64,000 nucleotides of DNA from Bacteroidota bacterium. GTDB taxonomy: Bacteria; Bacteroidota; Bacteroidia; B-17B0; Aurantibacillaceae. Numbering within the stretch: position 1 is the first letter of the stretch; every line of letters begins with the position of its first letter. The translations under genes were made by a program, and so were the position numbers. Positions 42,382 through 50,944 of the stretch are shown here, in pieces. Location of the stretch: contig JAJNBG010000010.1 in the NCBI GenBank assembly GCA_021155905.1, positions 97,073 to 161,072 on the forward strand, read 5' to 3'. The notes beneath the pieces are model-generated. The model saw only the letters and a program-made list of their open reading frames with translations. It ran no database searches and was not told the origin of the DNA.

Positions 42382-43005
42382 ATGCTGCTTCGCTTAAACT
42401 ATGATAATCCACACCCCAAAGACATTCAGTTCATTATTGATTGTTTGAAGAATGATGGGATTATTATTTATCCCACAGATACAGTTTATTCTATTGGTTG
42501 TGACATAACCAAGCCCAAGGCCATTGAAAAGCTATGTCGATTAAAAAATATTAAACCGGAGAAAGCCAATTTTTCTTTTGTGTGCAGTGATCTGAGCCAG
42601 CTTGCCAATTATGCGAAGCCCATTTCCAATTCCTTATTCCGTGTGATGAAAAAAGCGTTACCGGGGCCTTATACTTTTATTTTGGAAGCAAACAATAATG
42701 TTCCGAAATTGCTTAAACAAAACAAAAAAACAGTTGGAATCCGGGTACCGGATAATACTATTTGCAAAGCCATTATTGCGGAATTGGGAAACCCGATTAT
42801 TACTACCAGTTTGCATAACCAGGATGATGAAATCATGGAGTATTTTGTGGATCCGGAAATCATTCACCGTGAATATGAGAAGAAAGTGGATATTGTGATT
42901 GATGGAGGATTCGGTAATTTATACGCCTCAACCGTTCTCGATTGCTCAGAAGATGAGATTGTGATAGTGCGCGAAGGATTGGGCAGCCTTGATATCCTGG
43001 ATTAA
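42382..43005 (+). CDS. Sua5/YciO/YrdC-family protein (L-threonylcarbamoyladenylate synthase-like)
   Basis: 207 aa from the ATG at 42382, chosen over an upstream TTG because it begins MLLRLNYDNPHPKDIQFIID, the family start. Seen: GIIIYPTDTVYSIGCD near 30-45 and ALPGPYTFILEA near 92-103, the TsaC/Sua5 core, and GIRVPDN near 119. The protein ends after this domain and has no C-terminal Sua5 domain. The pattern is closer to YciO than to TsaC (LKNIKPEKANFSFVCSD), so a role in t6A tRNA modification is uncertain. MtaB at 57883, which uses t6A, is in the window but not adjacent. Confidence 0.85.
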   Translation: MLLRLNYDNPHPKDIQFIIDCLKNDGIIIYPTDTVYSIGCDITKPKAIEKLCRLKNIKPEKANFSFVCSDLSQLANYAKPISNSLFRVMKKALPGPYTFILEANNNVPKLLKQNKKTVGIRVPDNTICKAIIAELGNPIITTSLHNQDDEIMEYFVDPEIIHREYEKKVDIVIDGGFGNLYASTVLDCSEDEIVIVREGLGSLDILD

Positions 43006-43076
43006 AAATTGCGCCATTTTGTTGAAGGACAAAGCTTTTTTGCGTAATTTTAGGTACTTACGCTTAAACTGTTTTT

Positions 43077-45182
43077 ATGTTACAAAAATTTTATTTCCTG
43101 CTGGTCCTGTTTTGTTTTTCCGGAAGCTCTGTGTTTTCGCAAATGACAAATACAAAGAAATGGCGAAAATCAGAAAATGATTCCATGCAAAGTGCCTTAA
43201 TGATGCTGGACGATGGAAATTATTTATTAGCTCTGCCCTTTTATGAAAATCTTTATAATAGTCATCCAAAGGAAGAATATTTAAAATATTGCTATGGTAA
43301 AACAGCTTTGTCGAGAAGCGACAAACATGAAATCGCATTGAAATTGTTAGGCGAGGTTTACGAGAAGAATAAAAAAGTTGATGATATCGAATACGACCTG
43401 GCCAGGGCAAATCACTTTAACTATAAGTTTGATGAGGCTATGCTTTTAATCGATAAGGCGATCGCAAATAAACGTGTATCAACCGAATCAAAAAAGAAAG
43501 CTGCGCAGCTGAAACAATATTGCATTAATGGTAAAGAATTATATGCCCGTCCTACTGGAGCTAAAATAGAAACCATTGGCGACGTTATTAATTCTCCTTA
43601 TGAAGAATATGTTCCGGTAATCTCAGCAGATGAGTCTATTATGATTTATACCTATAGAGGTATAGAAAGTACAGGAGGTTTACAAAACGAATTTTTGATG
43701 CCTGACCGATACGGAAAATACTATGAAGACGTATTTCAATCTGTGAGAATCGACGGAGAATGGAAAAAGCCAATGTCTATAAAAAATGTAAATACTAATT
43801 CACATGATGGCGCGATTGCTTTGAGTGCCGATGGTTTTTATTTATTTGTGTACAGGGACGATGGAGATGATCATGGTGATATCTATATGAGTAATTCTTT
43901 AAGCGGAGAATGGACAGTGCCTCAAAAATTAAAAGGACAGGTAAATTCTTACTCCTGGGAAGGAAGTTGCTCTTTGACTGCTGATGGTAAACATTTATAT
44001 TTCAGTAGCGAGCGAGGCGGAGGATTTGGTGGTAAGGATATTTACCGGGCTACACTACTACCGGACAGTACCTGGGGGAATGTAGTGAATTTAGGAGATT
44101 CGATTAATACGGCTCTTGATGATGACGCGCCATTTATTCACCCTGACGGAGTAACGTTGTTTTATAGTTCTCAGGGTAAAAACAGTATGGGTGGCTACGA
44201 TATTTTTCAATCTAAATTAAACTGGAGAGATTCAAGTTTCAGTAAACCGGTTAATTTGGGTTACCCAATAAATACTACGGATGATGATATATATTATGTA
44301 TTGTCGGCCAACGGAGATCGGGGATATTACGCTTCGGGAAAGGCAGGTGGTGTTGGACTGAAAGATATTTACACGGTTTATCCCGGATATGTAGGAAAAA
44401 AACCATCGATGTACATGGTTAAAGGTAAGATTACAGAAAACGGAAGCCCTGTAGCCGCTTCCATTTTGGTCGAGATCACGGATCAAAATAACAAAAAGTT
44501 CGGTGATTTTGTGAGTAATACTTCGACCGGGAATTATTTAGTATCGTTGCCCGTCGGCGGACAATTTAAGATTTCCTATAAATACAAAGCATACCCGGAT
44601 AAAACATTGGATGTTAACACCATGAATGTGGAAGGATATGAAGAAAAAGTATTTGATGTGAATTTCGATCTATCGGAACCGGTGGCAGTTGTGGAGCCCA
44701 AAAAAGACACGGTGATTGCAGTAGCAGTAGTCACACCAGTTGAGCCTGTGAAAGAGCCGGTTGTTGAGCCAGTGAAGCCACCGGTTAAAGAAGTTGTTGT
44801 AGCTAAACAACCTGCCCCAAAAAAAGTTGTTCTGAAACCTAATGCTTCCTTGCAGGAAAAAATTAAATACTACAGTGAGTTATACGGCGATATTTCTGCT
44901 GAGAATTTAGTCTTCAGGGTGCAGATTGCTGCCTATAAATATCCTAAAAATTATGTGTATGCGCATTTGAAAGGTCTGGGTGATGTTGAAAATTTATTGT
45001 TGGATGATGGCATTACCCGAATTACCATTGGAGGTGATTTCAACACTCTGGGTAGTGCCTATGTGCATAACGTGAAGGTGATTAAAGCCGGGCAGAGAGA
45101 TGCGTTTGTGACCGTGTTATACAAAGGAAAACGGATTTACCTGGAGGATCTTGAAAAGATGGGGATTTTTGTCAAAAAATAA
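43077..45182 (+). CDS. PorE-like exported protein: TPR, PD40 propeller, regulatory-like domain and SPOR-like end
   Basis: 701 aa. Seen: signal peptide (to about 22), TPR-like helices (about 35-160), WD40-like PD40 repeats (about 175-440, with ISADESIMIYT and LTADGKHLYFSSERGGGFGGKDIY), a carboxypeptidase-regulatory-like domain (about 450-530), a Pro/Val/Lys-rich linker (about 545-600), and a C-terminal SPOR-like domain (about 610-700, FRVQIAAYKYPKNY). The first half matches T9SS component PorE and its paralogues, but the OmpA peptidoglycan-binding domain of PorE is replaced by the SPOR-like one. Peptidoglycan association by the SPOR domain is inference. Confidence 0.8.
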   Translation: MLQKFYFLLVLFCFSGSSVFSQMTNTKKWRKSENDSMQSALMMLDDGNYLLALPFYENLYNSHPKEEYLKYCYGKTALSRSDKHEIALKLLGEVYEKNKKVDDIEYDLARANHFNYKFDEAMLLIDKAIANKRVSTESKKKAAQLKQYCINGKELYARPTGAKIETIGDVINSPYEEYVPVISADESIMIYTYRGIESTGGLQNEFLMPDRYGKYYEDVFQSVRIDGEWKKPMSIKNVNTNSHDGAIALSADGFYLFVYRDDGDDHGDIYMSNSLSGEWTVPQKLKGQVNSYSWEGSCSLTADGKHLYFSSERGGGFGGKDIYRATLLPDSTWGNVVNLGDSINTALDDDAPFIHPDGVTLFYSSQGKNSMGGYDIFQSKLNWRDSSFSKPVNLGYPINTTDDDIYYVLSANGDRGYYASGKAGGVGLKDIYTVYPGYVGKKPSMYMVKGKITENGSPVAASILVEITDQNNKKFGDFVSNTSTGNYLVSLPVGGQFKISYKYKAYPDKTLDVNTMNVEGYEEKVFDVNFDLSEPVAVVEPKKDTVIAVAVVTPVEPVKEPVVEPVKPPVKEVVVAKQPAPKKVVLKPNASLQEKIKYYSELYGDISAENLVFRVQIAAYKYPKNYVYAHLKGLGDVENLLLDDGITRITIGGDFNTLGSAYVHNVKVIKAGQRDAFVTVLYKGKRIYLEDLEKMGIFVKK

Positions 45183-45183
45183 A

Positions 45184-45222
45184 ACAAAAAAGGGGACTTA
45201 CACTGTAGGCCCCCTTTTTTGT
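45184..45222. terminator. Bidirectional terminator between the PorE-like gene and nth-bcp
   Basis: A perfect 12-bp stem: ACAAAAAAGGGG (45184-45195) pairs with CCCCTTTTTTGT (45211-45222), with a 15-nt loop. It is positioned for both convergent genes. Confidence 0.9.
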
Positions 45223-45234
45223 TAAAGCATCATT

Positions 45235-46515
45235 TTACAATTCAAGAATTTGCTTCCCGTGTTCCTTACTTTTCACGTCTGTAATGACGTTTGAAATAAT
45301 TCCTTTTTCATTGATGATAAAAGTCGTTCGGATAATGCCATCATAGATTCTGCCCATAAAGCGTTTAGTTCCCCACACATCATAAGCTTTGATGATACTC
45401 ATATCTGTATCTGCCAGTAATGAAAAAGGAAGATTAAATTTTGTGGCAAATTTTTGATGCATATTTTCATCGTCTGCACTCACTCCCAATACCACGAAAT
45501 TTTTCTTGCTGAGAAATTTATGTTCGTCCCTTAAGCTACAGGCTTCCAGGGTACAGGTTGGGGTATTGTCTTTTGGATAAAAATAAAGAACAACGTTCTT
45601 CCCTTTCAAATCTTTCGAAGAAATCATTTTTCCGTTTTGATCTTTTGCTGAAAACGAAGGGGCTTTATCTCCCGGTTTCAAAGAAGTGGAGTGAGCAATG
45701 AACCCTTTTGTATCGGCGTCCTTTTTTGTTTCTGTTTTCTTAGCCGGTGATTTTTTTGCGGGCGCTGCTTTTATATTTAAAATTTTTGTTTTTATAGGGT
45801 CTGGTTTTGTCATGATAGTTTTTTTTGTGGACAACGAATGTGGCGCGTCTTTGTTAATCACTTTGGTTTTAAAATATTGGCACCATTCTGTCAACGGACA
45901 GATTTCGCATTTTGGTGTTCTGGCAAGGCAAACATATCGGCCATGCAGGATGAGCCAGTGATGAGCCGTAGCTATATACTGTTCCGGAATATGTTTAATG
46001 AGTTGTTGTTCACTTTGTAACGGTGTTTTTGCTTTGGTTAACCCGAGGCGGTTTGATACCCTGAAAACATGAGTATCGACAGCCATAGCAGGTTTATCAT
46101 AAATCACAGACGCTACCACATTGGCTGTTTTTCTGCCAACACCGGGGAGTTTTACCAATTGATCGATCTCACTGGGGATAACACCATTGAAATCCTTTAG
46201 AAGCATATTCGCCATATTCACCAAATGTTTGGCCTTATTGTTTGGATAGCTCACGCTCCTGATATAATTAAATATGGTATCAGAGCTGGCAGCAGCCAAA
46301 GCTTCTGCATTCGGATAATCTTTAAATAATTTCGGTGTTACCTGGTTAATGCGTTTATCAGTGCATTGGGCAGAGAGAATGACAGCAACAATTAATTCAA
46401 AAGGGTTTGAGTAATTCAATTCTGTTTCAGCAACAGGAACATTGGTTTTAAAATAGTTGATGACGCCTTCATAGCGTTCTTTTAAAGTCATGGCTTCAAA
46501 ATTAACGGAGAGCAA
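45235..46515 (-). CDS. nth: Endonuclease III fused in frame to a BCP-type peroxiredoxin
   Basis: 426 aa in one open frame. Residues 9-225 are endonuclease III: HhH with LPGVGRKTANVVAS (catalytic Lys), the catalytic Asp in AVDTHVFR, and a C-x6-C-x2-C-x5-C iron-sulfur loop near 197-213. It removes oxidised pyrimidines from DNA. A Lys/Ala/Pro-rich linker follows (about 228-280). Residues 285-426 are a BCP (thioredoxin-dependent peroxiredoxin) with the peroxidatic Cys in TPTCTLEAC and a second Cys five residues on. The join is at an eight-A run (45819-45826); with seven A the frame would stop (TGA) at 45810-45812, overlapping an ATG at 45811-45813. One or two proteins may thus be made. Confidence 0.85.
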   Translation of the reverse strand: MLSVNFEAMTLKERYEGVINYFKTNVPVAETELNYSNPFELIVAVILSAQCTDKRINQVTPKLFKDYPNAEALAAASSDTIFNYIRSVSYPNNKAKHLVNMANMLLKDFNGVIPSEIDQLVKLPGVGRKTANVVASVIYDKPAMAVDTHVFRVSNRLGLTKAKTPLQSEQQLIKHIPEQYIATAHHWLILHGRYVCLARTPKCEICPLTEWCQYFKTKVINKDAPHSLSTKKTIMTKPDPIKTKILNIKAAPAKKSPAKKTETKKDADTKGFIAHSTSLKPGDKAPSFSAKDQNGKMISSKDLKGKNVVLYFYPKDNTPTCTLEACSLRDEHKFLSKKNFVVLGVSADDENMHQKFATKFNLPFSLLADTDMSIIKAYDVWGTKRFMGRIYDGIIRTTFIINEKGIISNVITDVKSKEHGKQILEL

Positions 46516-46528
46516 ATGTAGCTAAATA

Positions 46529-46562
46529 AAAAAGTCATCCGCTATTCAGGGGATGACTTTTT
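46529..46562 (-). terminator. Terminator of the first DUF4197 gene
   Basis: A 12-bp stem: AAAAAGTCATCC (46529-46540) pairs with GGATGACTTTTT (46551-46562). The T run reads on the minus strand, 20 bp past the stop at 46582. Confidence 0.88.
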
Positions 46563-46581
46563 ACTATTTTTTATTTCAGTT

Positions 46582-47406
46582 TTATTTTTTGAAACCAAAT
46601 ACTTTTTTCAATAAATCAGTCACTCGGGCCATAGGATCTTTTCTGATCTTCGCTTCTTCTTCCAATATCAGGATCATTAATCCGTTAATGGCTTTTGTCG
46701 CCACATAATCATTCAGGTCTGGATTTTGTTTTTTGACACCCGGTAATTTATTATAGGCCGTGGCTAAAGGTGTCCAATAGCTGGTCACTTTTACTTTAGC
46801 GATGGCTTCTTTTACAACGGGCATAAACTGGGCTTTTAATGGAGCAAATGTTTTTTCTCTTAAGTAATGTGTCGCAGCCGAATCAGCGCCGTTCAAAATA
46901 GCAAAACCATCACCTATGCTCATTCCTGTAACCGCATCCACAAAAACAGGAGCAGCTTTTTTAGCAGCCTCTTCGGCGGCGCGATTAAGTGATGTTTCAA
47001 ACTCGGTTACTTTTTTCTGCATGCCCATTTTAATCAGTTTAGCCCTCATGTCTTTTGCTTCAGCAGGCCAAGGAATAAATAACTTTGGGTTTTTTAAATA
47101 ACCGTCTGCTTTGGATGCCATTCCCGAAGAATTATTTGTTCCAACGGTTAATGCCTCTTTTAAGCCTTTGATAACTTCGTCATTGGTTAATGATGGAGCC
47201 GCTGGTGTAGCGGCACCGCCTAATAATCCTTCCGTTCTATTAATCACTGCCGCTGCATTCGTATTGGTTTTAGCGGTTTCAATAATAGTTGTAGAGTTTG
47301 TCACCGCGGCGTCTTTGGCGGTATTTAAGACTTTACCCCAGTTTTGGGCATTGCAAATTATCGCAGTGGATAAGAAGGCTATTGTATAAATTGATCTTTG
47401 TTTCAT
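46582..47406 (-). CDS. DUF4197 exported protein (paralogue 1)
   Basis: 274 aa from the ATG at 47406, chosen since it starts a signal peptide (MKQRSIYTIAFLSTAIICNAQ); the open frame runs 13 codons further up but that part is charged. The body is the DUF4197 fold, with EVIKGLKEALTVGTNNSS, a KLFIPWPAEAKDMR segment and a helix-rich C-terminus ending in DLLKKVFGFKK. No catalytic motif. It is a close paralogue of the next gene on the same strand. Family function unknown. Confidence 0.85.
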   Translation of the reverse strand: MKQRSIYTIAFLSTAIICNAQNWGKVLNTAKDAAVTNSTTIIETAKTNTNAAAVINRTEGLLGGAATPAAPSLTNDEVIKGLKEALTVGTNNSSGMASKADGYLKNPKLFIPWPAEAKDMRAKLIKMGMQKKVTEFETSLNRAAEEAAKKAAPVFVDAVTGMSIGDGFAILNGADSAATHYLREKTFAPLKAQFMPVVKEAIAKVKVTSYWTPLATAYNKLPGVKKQNPDLNDYVATKAINGLMILILEEEAKIRKDPMARVTDLLKKVFGFKK

Positions 47407-47428
47407 TGTTTTATGTTTTTTATAGGTT

Positions 47429-48160
47429 TTATTTATGCGCGCCAAACACTTTTTTTAAAATTTCAGTGACTCTTGCTGCAGGATCGTGCCTGATCTTTGT
47501 TTCCTCGCGGGCAATTAAAGTCATTAATGCGTTAATTGTTTTATCGGTCACATATGCATTAAGATCAGGATTCTGCCTGGTAACTCCTGGAATTAAGTTA
47601 TACGTATTTACTAGCGGCGTCCAATAAGCTGTAACGTTTACTTTACTGATAGCTGAAGAAACAACAGGCGAGAATTTTGCTTTCAACGCACTATAAGTCT
47701 TCATTCTTAAATAATGAGTAGCGGCGGTATCTTTTCCATTTAAAATAGATAATCCATCACTAATAGTCATTTGTGTAATCGCATCAATAAAAATTGGCGC
47801 AGCATCTTTTGTCGCTTCCTCTGCAGCCCTGTTTAAAGAAGTTTCAAAATCACTTACTTGTTTTTGAAAACCTATCTGTATCAGTTTTTCCTTCATAGAG
47901 CTAGCCTGAGCCGGCCAAGGGATAAAAATGAGTGGGTTTTTATTAAATCCATCCAATTGAGATGCCAGTGCGGTTGAATTACTTGTTCCCACAGATAGTG
48001 CTTCTTTTAATCCTCTTATAATTTCCTCTGTAGTTAATTCTGATGTCGAAGTACTGTTTAGAATATCATTTGACGTTTTTATAATCGCTTCCTGTGTTTT
48101 AGGATCACAGGAAGCCGTTGTTAATGCGATTACGCAGATAAAAAATAAATATTTTTTCAT
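47429..48160 (-). CDS. DUF4197 lipoprotein (paralogue 2)
   Basis: 243 aa from the ATG at 48160. Signal peptide MKKYLFFICVIALTTASC gives a lipoprotein with the lipid-accepting Cys at 18, unlike paralogue 1, which has a soluble signal. The body aligns throughout with paralogue 1: EIIRGLKEALSVGTSNST, LIFIPWPAQASSMK, FIDAITQMTISDGLSILNG, and ends in EILKKVFGAHK. The pair is a tandem duplication with 22 bp between the genes. Different final locations (periplasm and lipid-anchored) would follow. Function unknown. Confidence 0.85.
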   Translation of the reverse strand: MKKYLFFICVIALTTASCDPKTQEAIIKTSNDILNSTSTSELTTEEIIRGLKEALSVGTSNSTALASQLDGFNKNPLIFIPWPAQASSMKEKLIQIGFQKQVSDFETSLNRAAEEATKDAAPIFIDAITQMTISDGLSILNGKDTAATHYLRMKTYSALKAKFSPVVSSAISKVNVTAYWTPLVNTYNLIPGVTRQNPDLNAYVTDKTINALMTLIAREETKIRHDPAARVTEILKKVFGAHK

Positions 48161-48229
48161 AAGGTTTTGCAAGACGGATAACGTAATTTTACGCCATTAA
48201 AGATATGTAATAATTAATTGTTATACATT

Positions 48230-49495
48230 ATGGACGCTGAACTTTTAACAATAGGTAACGAAATTCTGATAGGACAGATTACTAATACCAACGCGGTTTG
48301 GATGGCACAACAGCTTAACCTGATTGGCGTTAGCGTTATCCATATGAGTTCCGTGGCAGATGAGAGAGAGGCTATTCTCAAAGCTTTTGACGATGCTTCT
48401 GAACGAGCAGATCTGGTTTTGGTTACCGGTGGACTTGGCCCCACTAAAGATGATATCACTAAAAAAACGTTTTGTGAATACCTTGAAACGGACTTGATTA
48501 CGAATGAAGATGTATTGAGTGATGTGACTTCTTTTTTTACGAAAAGGAATAAGGAACTTACGGATATCAATAAAAAACAGTCTGAAGTTCCCAATGGTTG
48601 TCTGGTACTGAGAAATAAGAATGGAACCGCGCCGGGGATGTGGATGGAAAAGAACAATACTATTTTTGTATCGATGCCGGGTGTTCCATATGAAATGCAG
48701 GGAATCATGACGGACTCGGTTCTGCCTGAAATCAAAAAACGATTTAAGCTGCCTTTTATTTATCATAAAACAGTTCTGACACAGGGGATAGGAGAGAGCG
48801 TTTTATCTGAAATGATAAGTGATTGGGAAGATGCACTTGTAGAAAAGGAAATTAGTCTGGCTTACCTGCCTTCACCGGGAATGGTTCGGTTACGGTTAAG
48901 CAGCAAAGGATTTAATGAAACCGAATTAAAAAATAAAATTGAGTCAGAAACTGAGAAAGTAAAGCCGTTAATTGAAAAATACATTTACGGGTATGAAGAG
49001 TATGGAAAGGATCAACCGAAAATTGAAGAAATAATCGGGCAATTATTATTGGAGAAAGGTTTAAAACTGGGTCTCGCTGAAAGCTGCACCGGCGGCTATA
49101 TTTCGCACCTGATCACGAGTGTGGCCGGAAGTTCTGACTATTATAACGGATGCATCGTCCCGTATCATAATGAATTTAAAAACAATTTATTAAAAGTGGA
49201 TTCTTCTGTTTTTGAAAAGCATGGGGCTGTTAGCAAGGAATGCGTAATAGCGATGGTTAAAGAAACCATTTTAACTTTTAAAGCGGATGTGGCTATTGCC
49301 GTCTCTGGAATTGCAGGCCCGGGAGGAGGAACAGTAGAGAAACCTGTTGGAACGACGTGGATTGCCGTCGCTTATGGAGATAGAATTATTCAGAAACAAT
49401 TTGTGTTTGGTGATAACCGGCAAAGGAATATTCACATGACGGCGATGACGGCATTGAATATGCTGAGGAAATTAATTTTGAAAATAGAAGATTAA
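48230..49495 (+). CDS. cinA: CinA-family protein (nicotinamide-nucleotide amidohydrolase)
   Basis: 421 aa from the ATG at 48230, preferred over a TTG four codons up because MDAELLTIGNEILIGQ is the standard CinA start. Seen: an N-terminal molybdopterin-binding-like (COG1058) domain (about 1-170) with VTGGLGPTKDD, then a C-terminal amidohydrolase domain (about 260-421) with LAESCTGGYISHLIT and ISGIAGPGGG. The C-terminal domain deamidates NMN to NaMN for pyridine-nucleotide salvage in family members studied. The NadR-like gene lies about 840 bp further on, opposite strand. Competence-linked by name only. Confidence 0.92.
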   Translation: MDAELLTIGNEILIGQITNTNAVWMAQQLNLIGVSVIHMSSVADEREAILKAFDDASERADLVLVTGGLGPTKDDITKKTFCEYLETDLITNEDVLSDVTSFFTKRNKELTDINKKQSEVPNGCLVLRNKNGTAPGMWMEKNNTIFVSMPGVPYEMQGIMTDSVLPEIKKRFKLPFIYHKTVLTQGIGESVLSEMISDWEDALVEKEISLAYLPSPGMVRLRLSSKGFNETELKNKIESETEKVKPLIEKYIYGYEEYGKDQPKIEEIIGQLLLEKGLKLGLAESCTGGYISHLITSVAGSSDYYNGCIVPYHNEFKNNLLKVDSSVFEKHGAVSKECVIAMVKETILTFKADVAIAVSGIAGPGGGTVEKPVGTTWIAVAYGDRIIQKQFVFGDNRQRNIHMTAMTALNMLRKLILKIED

Positions 49496-49569
49496 AAAAA
49501 CAGTTGTTCGATTTAAGTTATTTGTTGCTGGAATTCAAACAACAAATATCAAACAACAAAAAACTTATT

Positions 49570-50337
49570 ATGAAACTAGCATTTAGAGAATTCGGATCCG
49601 GGCAGCCTTTAATTATATTGCATGGGCTCTTTGGACAAAGTGATAACTGGAACACATTGGCAAAACGGTTTGCTGAAAAAGGATTTCATGTGTTTACCCT
49701 TGATCTGAGAAATCATGGTTTATCACCGCATAGCGAGGTATGGAATTATGAGGTGATGGCGGCAGATGTAAAAGTATTTATTGATGATAAACGGCTGGCA
49801 GATCCTGTTTTGCTGGGCCATAGCATGGGCGGGAAAACTTTGCTCTTTTTTGAAAGACTGTTTCCTCATATAGCTCAGAAATTGATCATTGCGGATATTG
49901 CTCCCCGTGCTTATGAACCGCATCACGATTCTGTATTAAAAGCATTAAATGCCGTTGACTTTTCTGAAATTAATACCCGGAAGGATGCGGAAGCGATTTT
50001 GGGTCAATACATCACTGATTTTGGGACCAAACAATTCCTGCTGAAAAATATTTACTGGAGGGAGGACGAAACCAAACAAATGGACTGGCGTTTTGATTTG
50101 AAAACGATCACCACTGAATACAATAATATTGGCGTTGCTGTTCCACATTTTAAAAGCGACACGCCTGCTTTATTTATCAGAGGGGAAAAGTCAAATTATA
50201 TTTCTGAAGCGGATGAGAAGGAGATTGCAACGTATTTTCCGGATTATATTTTGAAAACTATTGATAATAGCGGGCATTGGGTACACGCAGAGCAGCCGGA
50301 GGCTTTCTTAAATTGCGTGCTGGAGTTTATCACTTAA
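49570..50337 (+). CDS. Alpha/beta-fold hydrolase (YbfF-like esterase)
   Basis: 255 aa from the ATG at 49570 (MKLAFREFGSGQPLIILHGL); the open frame upstream to 49504 lacks any family features. Seen: oxyanion HGLFGQSDNW near 18-27, nucleophile elbow GHSMGGK near 86-92 (Ser88) and catalytic His in NSGHWVHAEQP near 238. The acid is probably an Asp after the sixth strand. The resemblance is to YbfF/ABHD11-type acyl esterases. Substrate unknown. Its stop overlaps the convergent NadR-like gene by 4 bp. Confidence 0.85.
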   Translation: MKLAFREFGSGQPLIILHGLFGQSDNWNTLAKRFAEKGFHVFTLDLRNHGLSPHSEVWNYEVMAADVKVFIDDKRLADPVLLGHSMGGKTLLFFERLFPHIAQKLIIADIAPRAYEPHHDSVLKALNAVDFSEINTRKDAEAILGQYITDFGTKQFLLKNIYWREDETKQMDWRFDLKTITTEYNNIGVAVPHFKSDTPALFIRGEKSNYISEADEKEIATYFPDYILKTIDNSGHWVHAEQPEAFLNCVLEFIT

Positions 50338-50873
50338 TTTTTAAAAGCTTCGTCAATTAAGCTGATGGCGCATTGTAGTCTTTCTTCATCAACTCCTTTA
50401 ATGATCTTATAGTCGACGTTTAACTTCTGCAATTCATGTTTATTCCATTTGAACAGATGTTCACGCAGGTCTTCATTTCTTCGCTGAGGGTCAGCGGTCC
50501 ATTGTACATCATTATTGGCAATCAGGTATAAATCGTAATCAGTTGGTTTTATGGAACTGGTAATAAATTTAGGGACTTTATTGAACTTGTGAGTTGACCA
50601 GATTTTTACAGTAATTAAGGAAGTATCGCAAAATAAATAATTAGTTGCTTTTTTAAGATACTCATTTTCAAGTTCTAATTGATTTTTGGCAATTACTTCG
50701 AGATCATCTGTATTGTAATTATTGATGTCATGCTCATCGAAATAGGTTCTTGCATATTCAGGAACAAAAACGGTTTGATAATGTTTTGCCAGTTGCTCAC
50801 ATAAAACAGATTTACCCGTGCTTTCAGCACCTAGAATGGCTATTTTTTTTATTGAATGGGCGGCTTTTTCCAT
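50334..50873 (-). CDS. NadR/Ttd14-like AAA-type ATPase (possible nicotinamide riboside kinase)
   Basis: 179 aa. Seen: P-loop GAESTGKSVLCEQLA near 15-29, FVPEYARTYFDEH near 37-49 and DTSLITVKIW near 103, which match the kinase domain of NadR (ribosylnicotinamide kinase). The protein is that domain alone, without the adenylyltransferase or DNA-binding parts of full NadR. Likely role: phosphorylation of a nucleoside such as nicotinamide riboside; inference. It sits next to the degenerate ThiE-like gene on the same strand, 71 bp away. Confidence 0.78.
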   Translation of the reverse strand: MEKAAHSIKKIAILGAESTGKSVLCEQLAKHYQTVFVPEYARTYFDEHDINNYNTDDLEVIAKNQLELENEYLKKATNYLFCDTSLITVKIWSTHKFNKVPKFITSSIKPTDYDLYLIANNDVQWTADPQRRNEDLREHLFKWNKHELQKLNVDYKIIKGVDEERLQCAISLIDEAFKN

Positions 50874-50944
50874 GAGTAATCAACTTTTTAATCGAATATT
50901 AATATTTAAATTTATAAGTAAAATAGATAAAGACAAATAAAAAT

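Noticed and set aside
48214..48766. Two antisense open frames of 173 codons opposite cinA
   Set aside because: They lie entirely opposite the conserved CinA coding sequence, give low-complexity protein with no family features, and have no start region of their own.
50876..50944. TPP riboswitch before the ThiE/TenI-like gene region
   Set aside because: I looked for the CTGAGA and ACCTGATC-like cores in the gaps around 50874-50944 and 51578-51662 on both strands and saw none.
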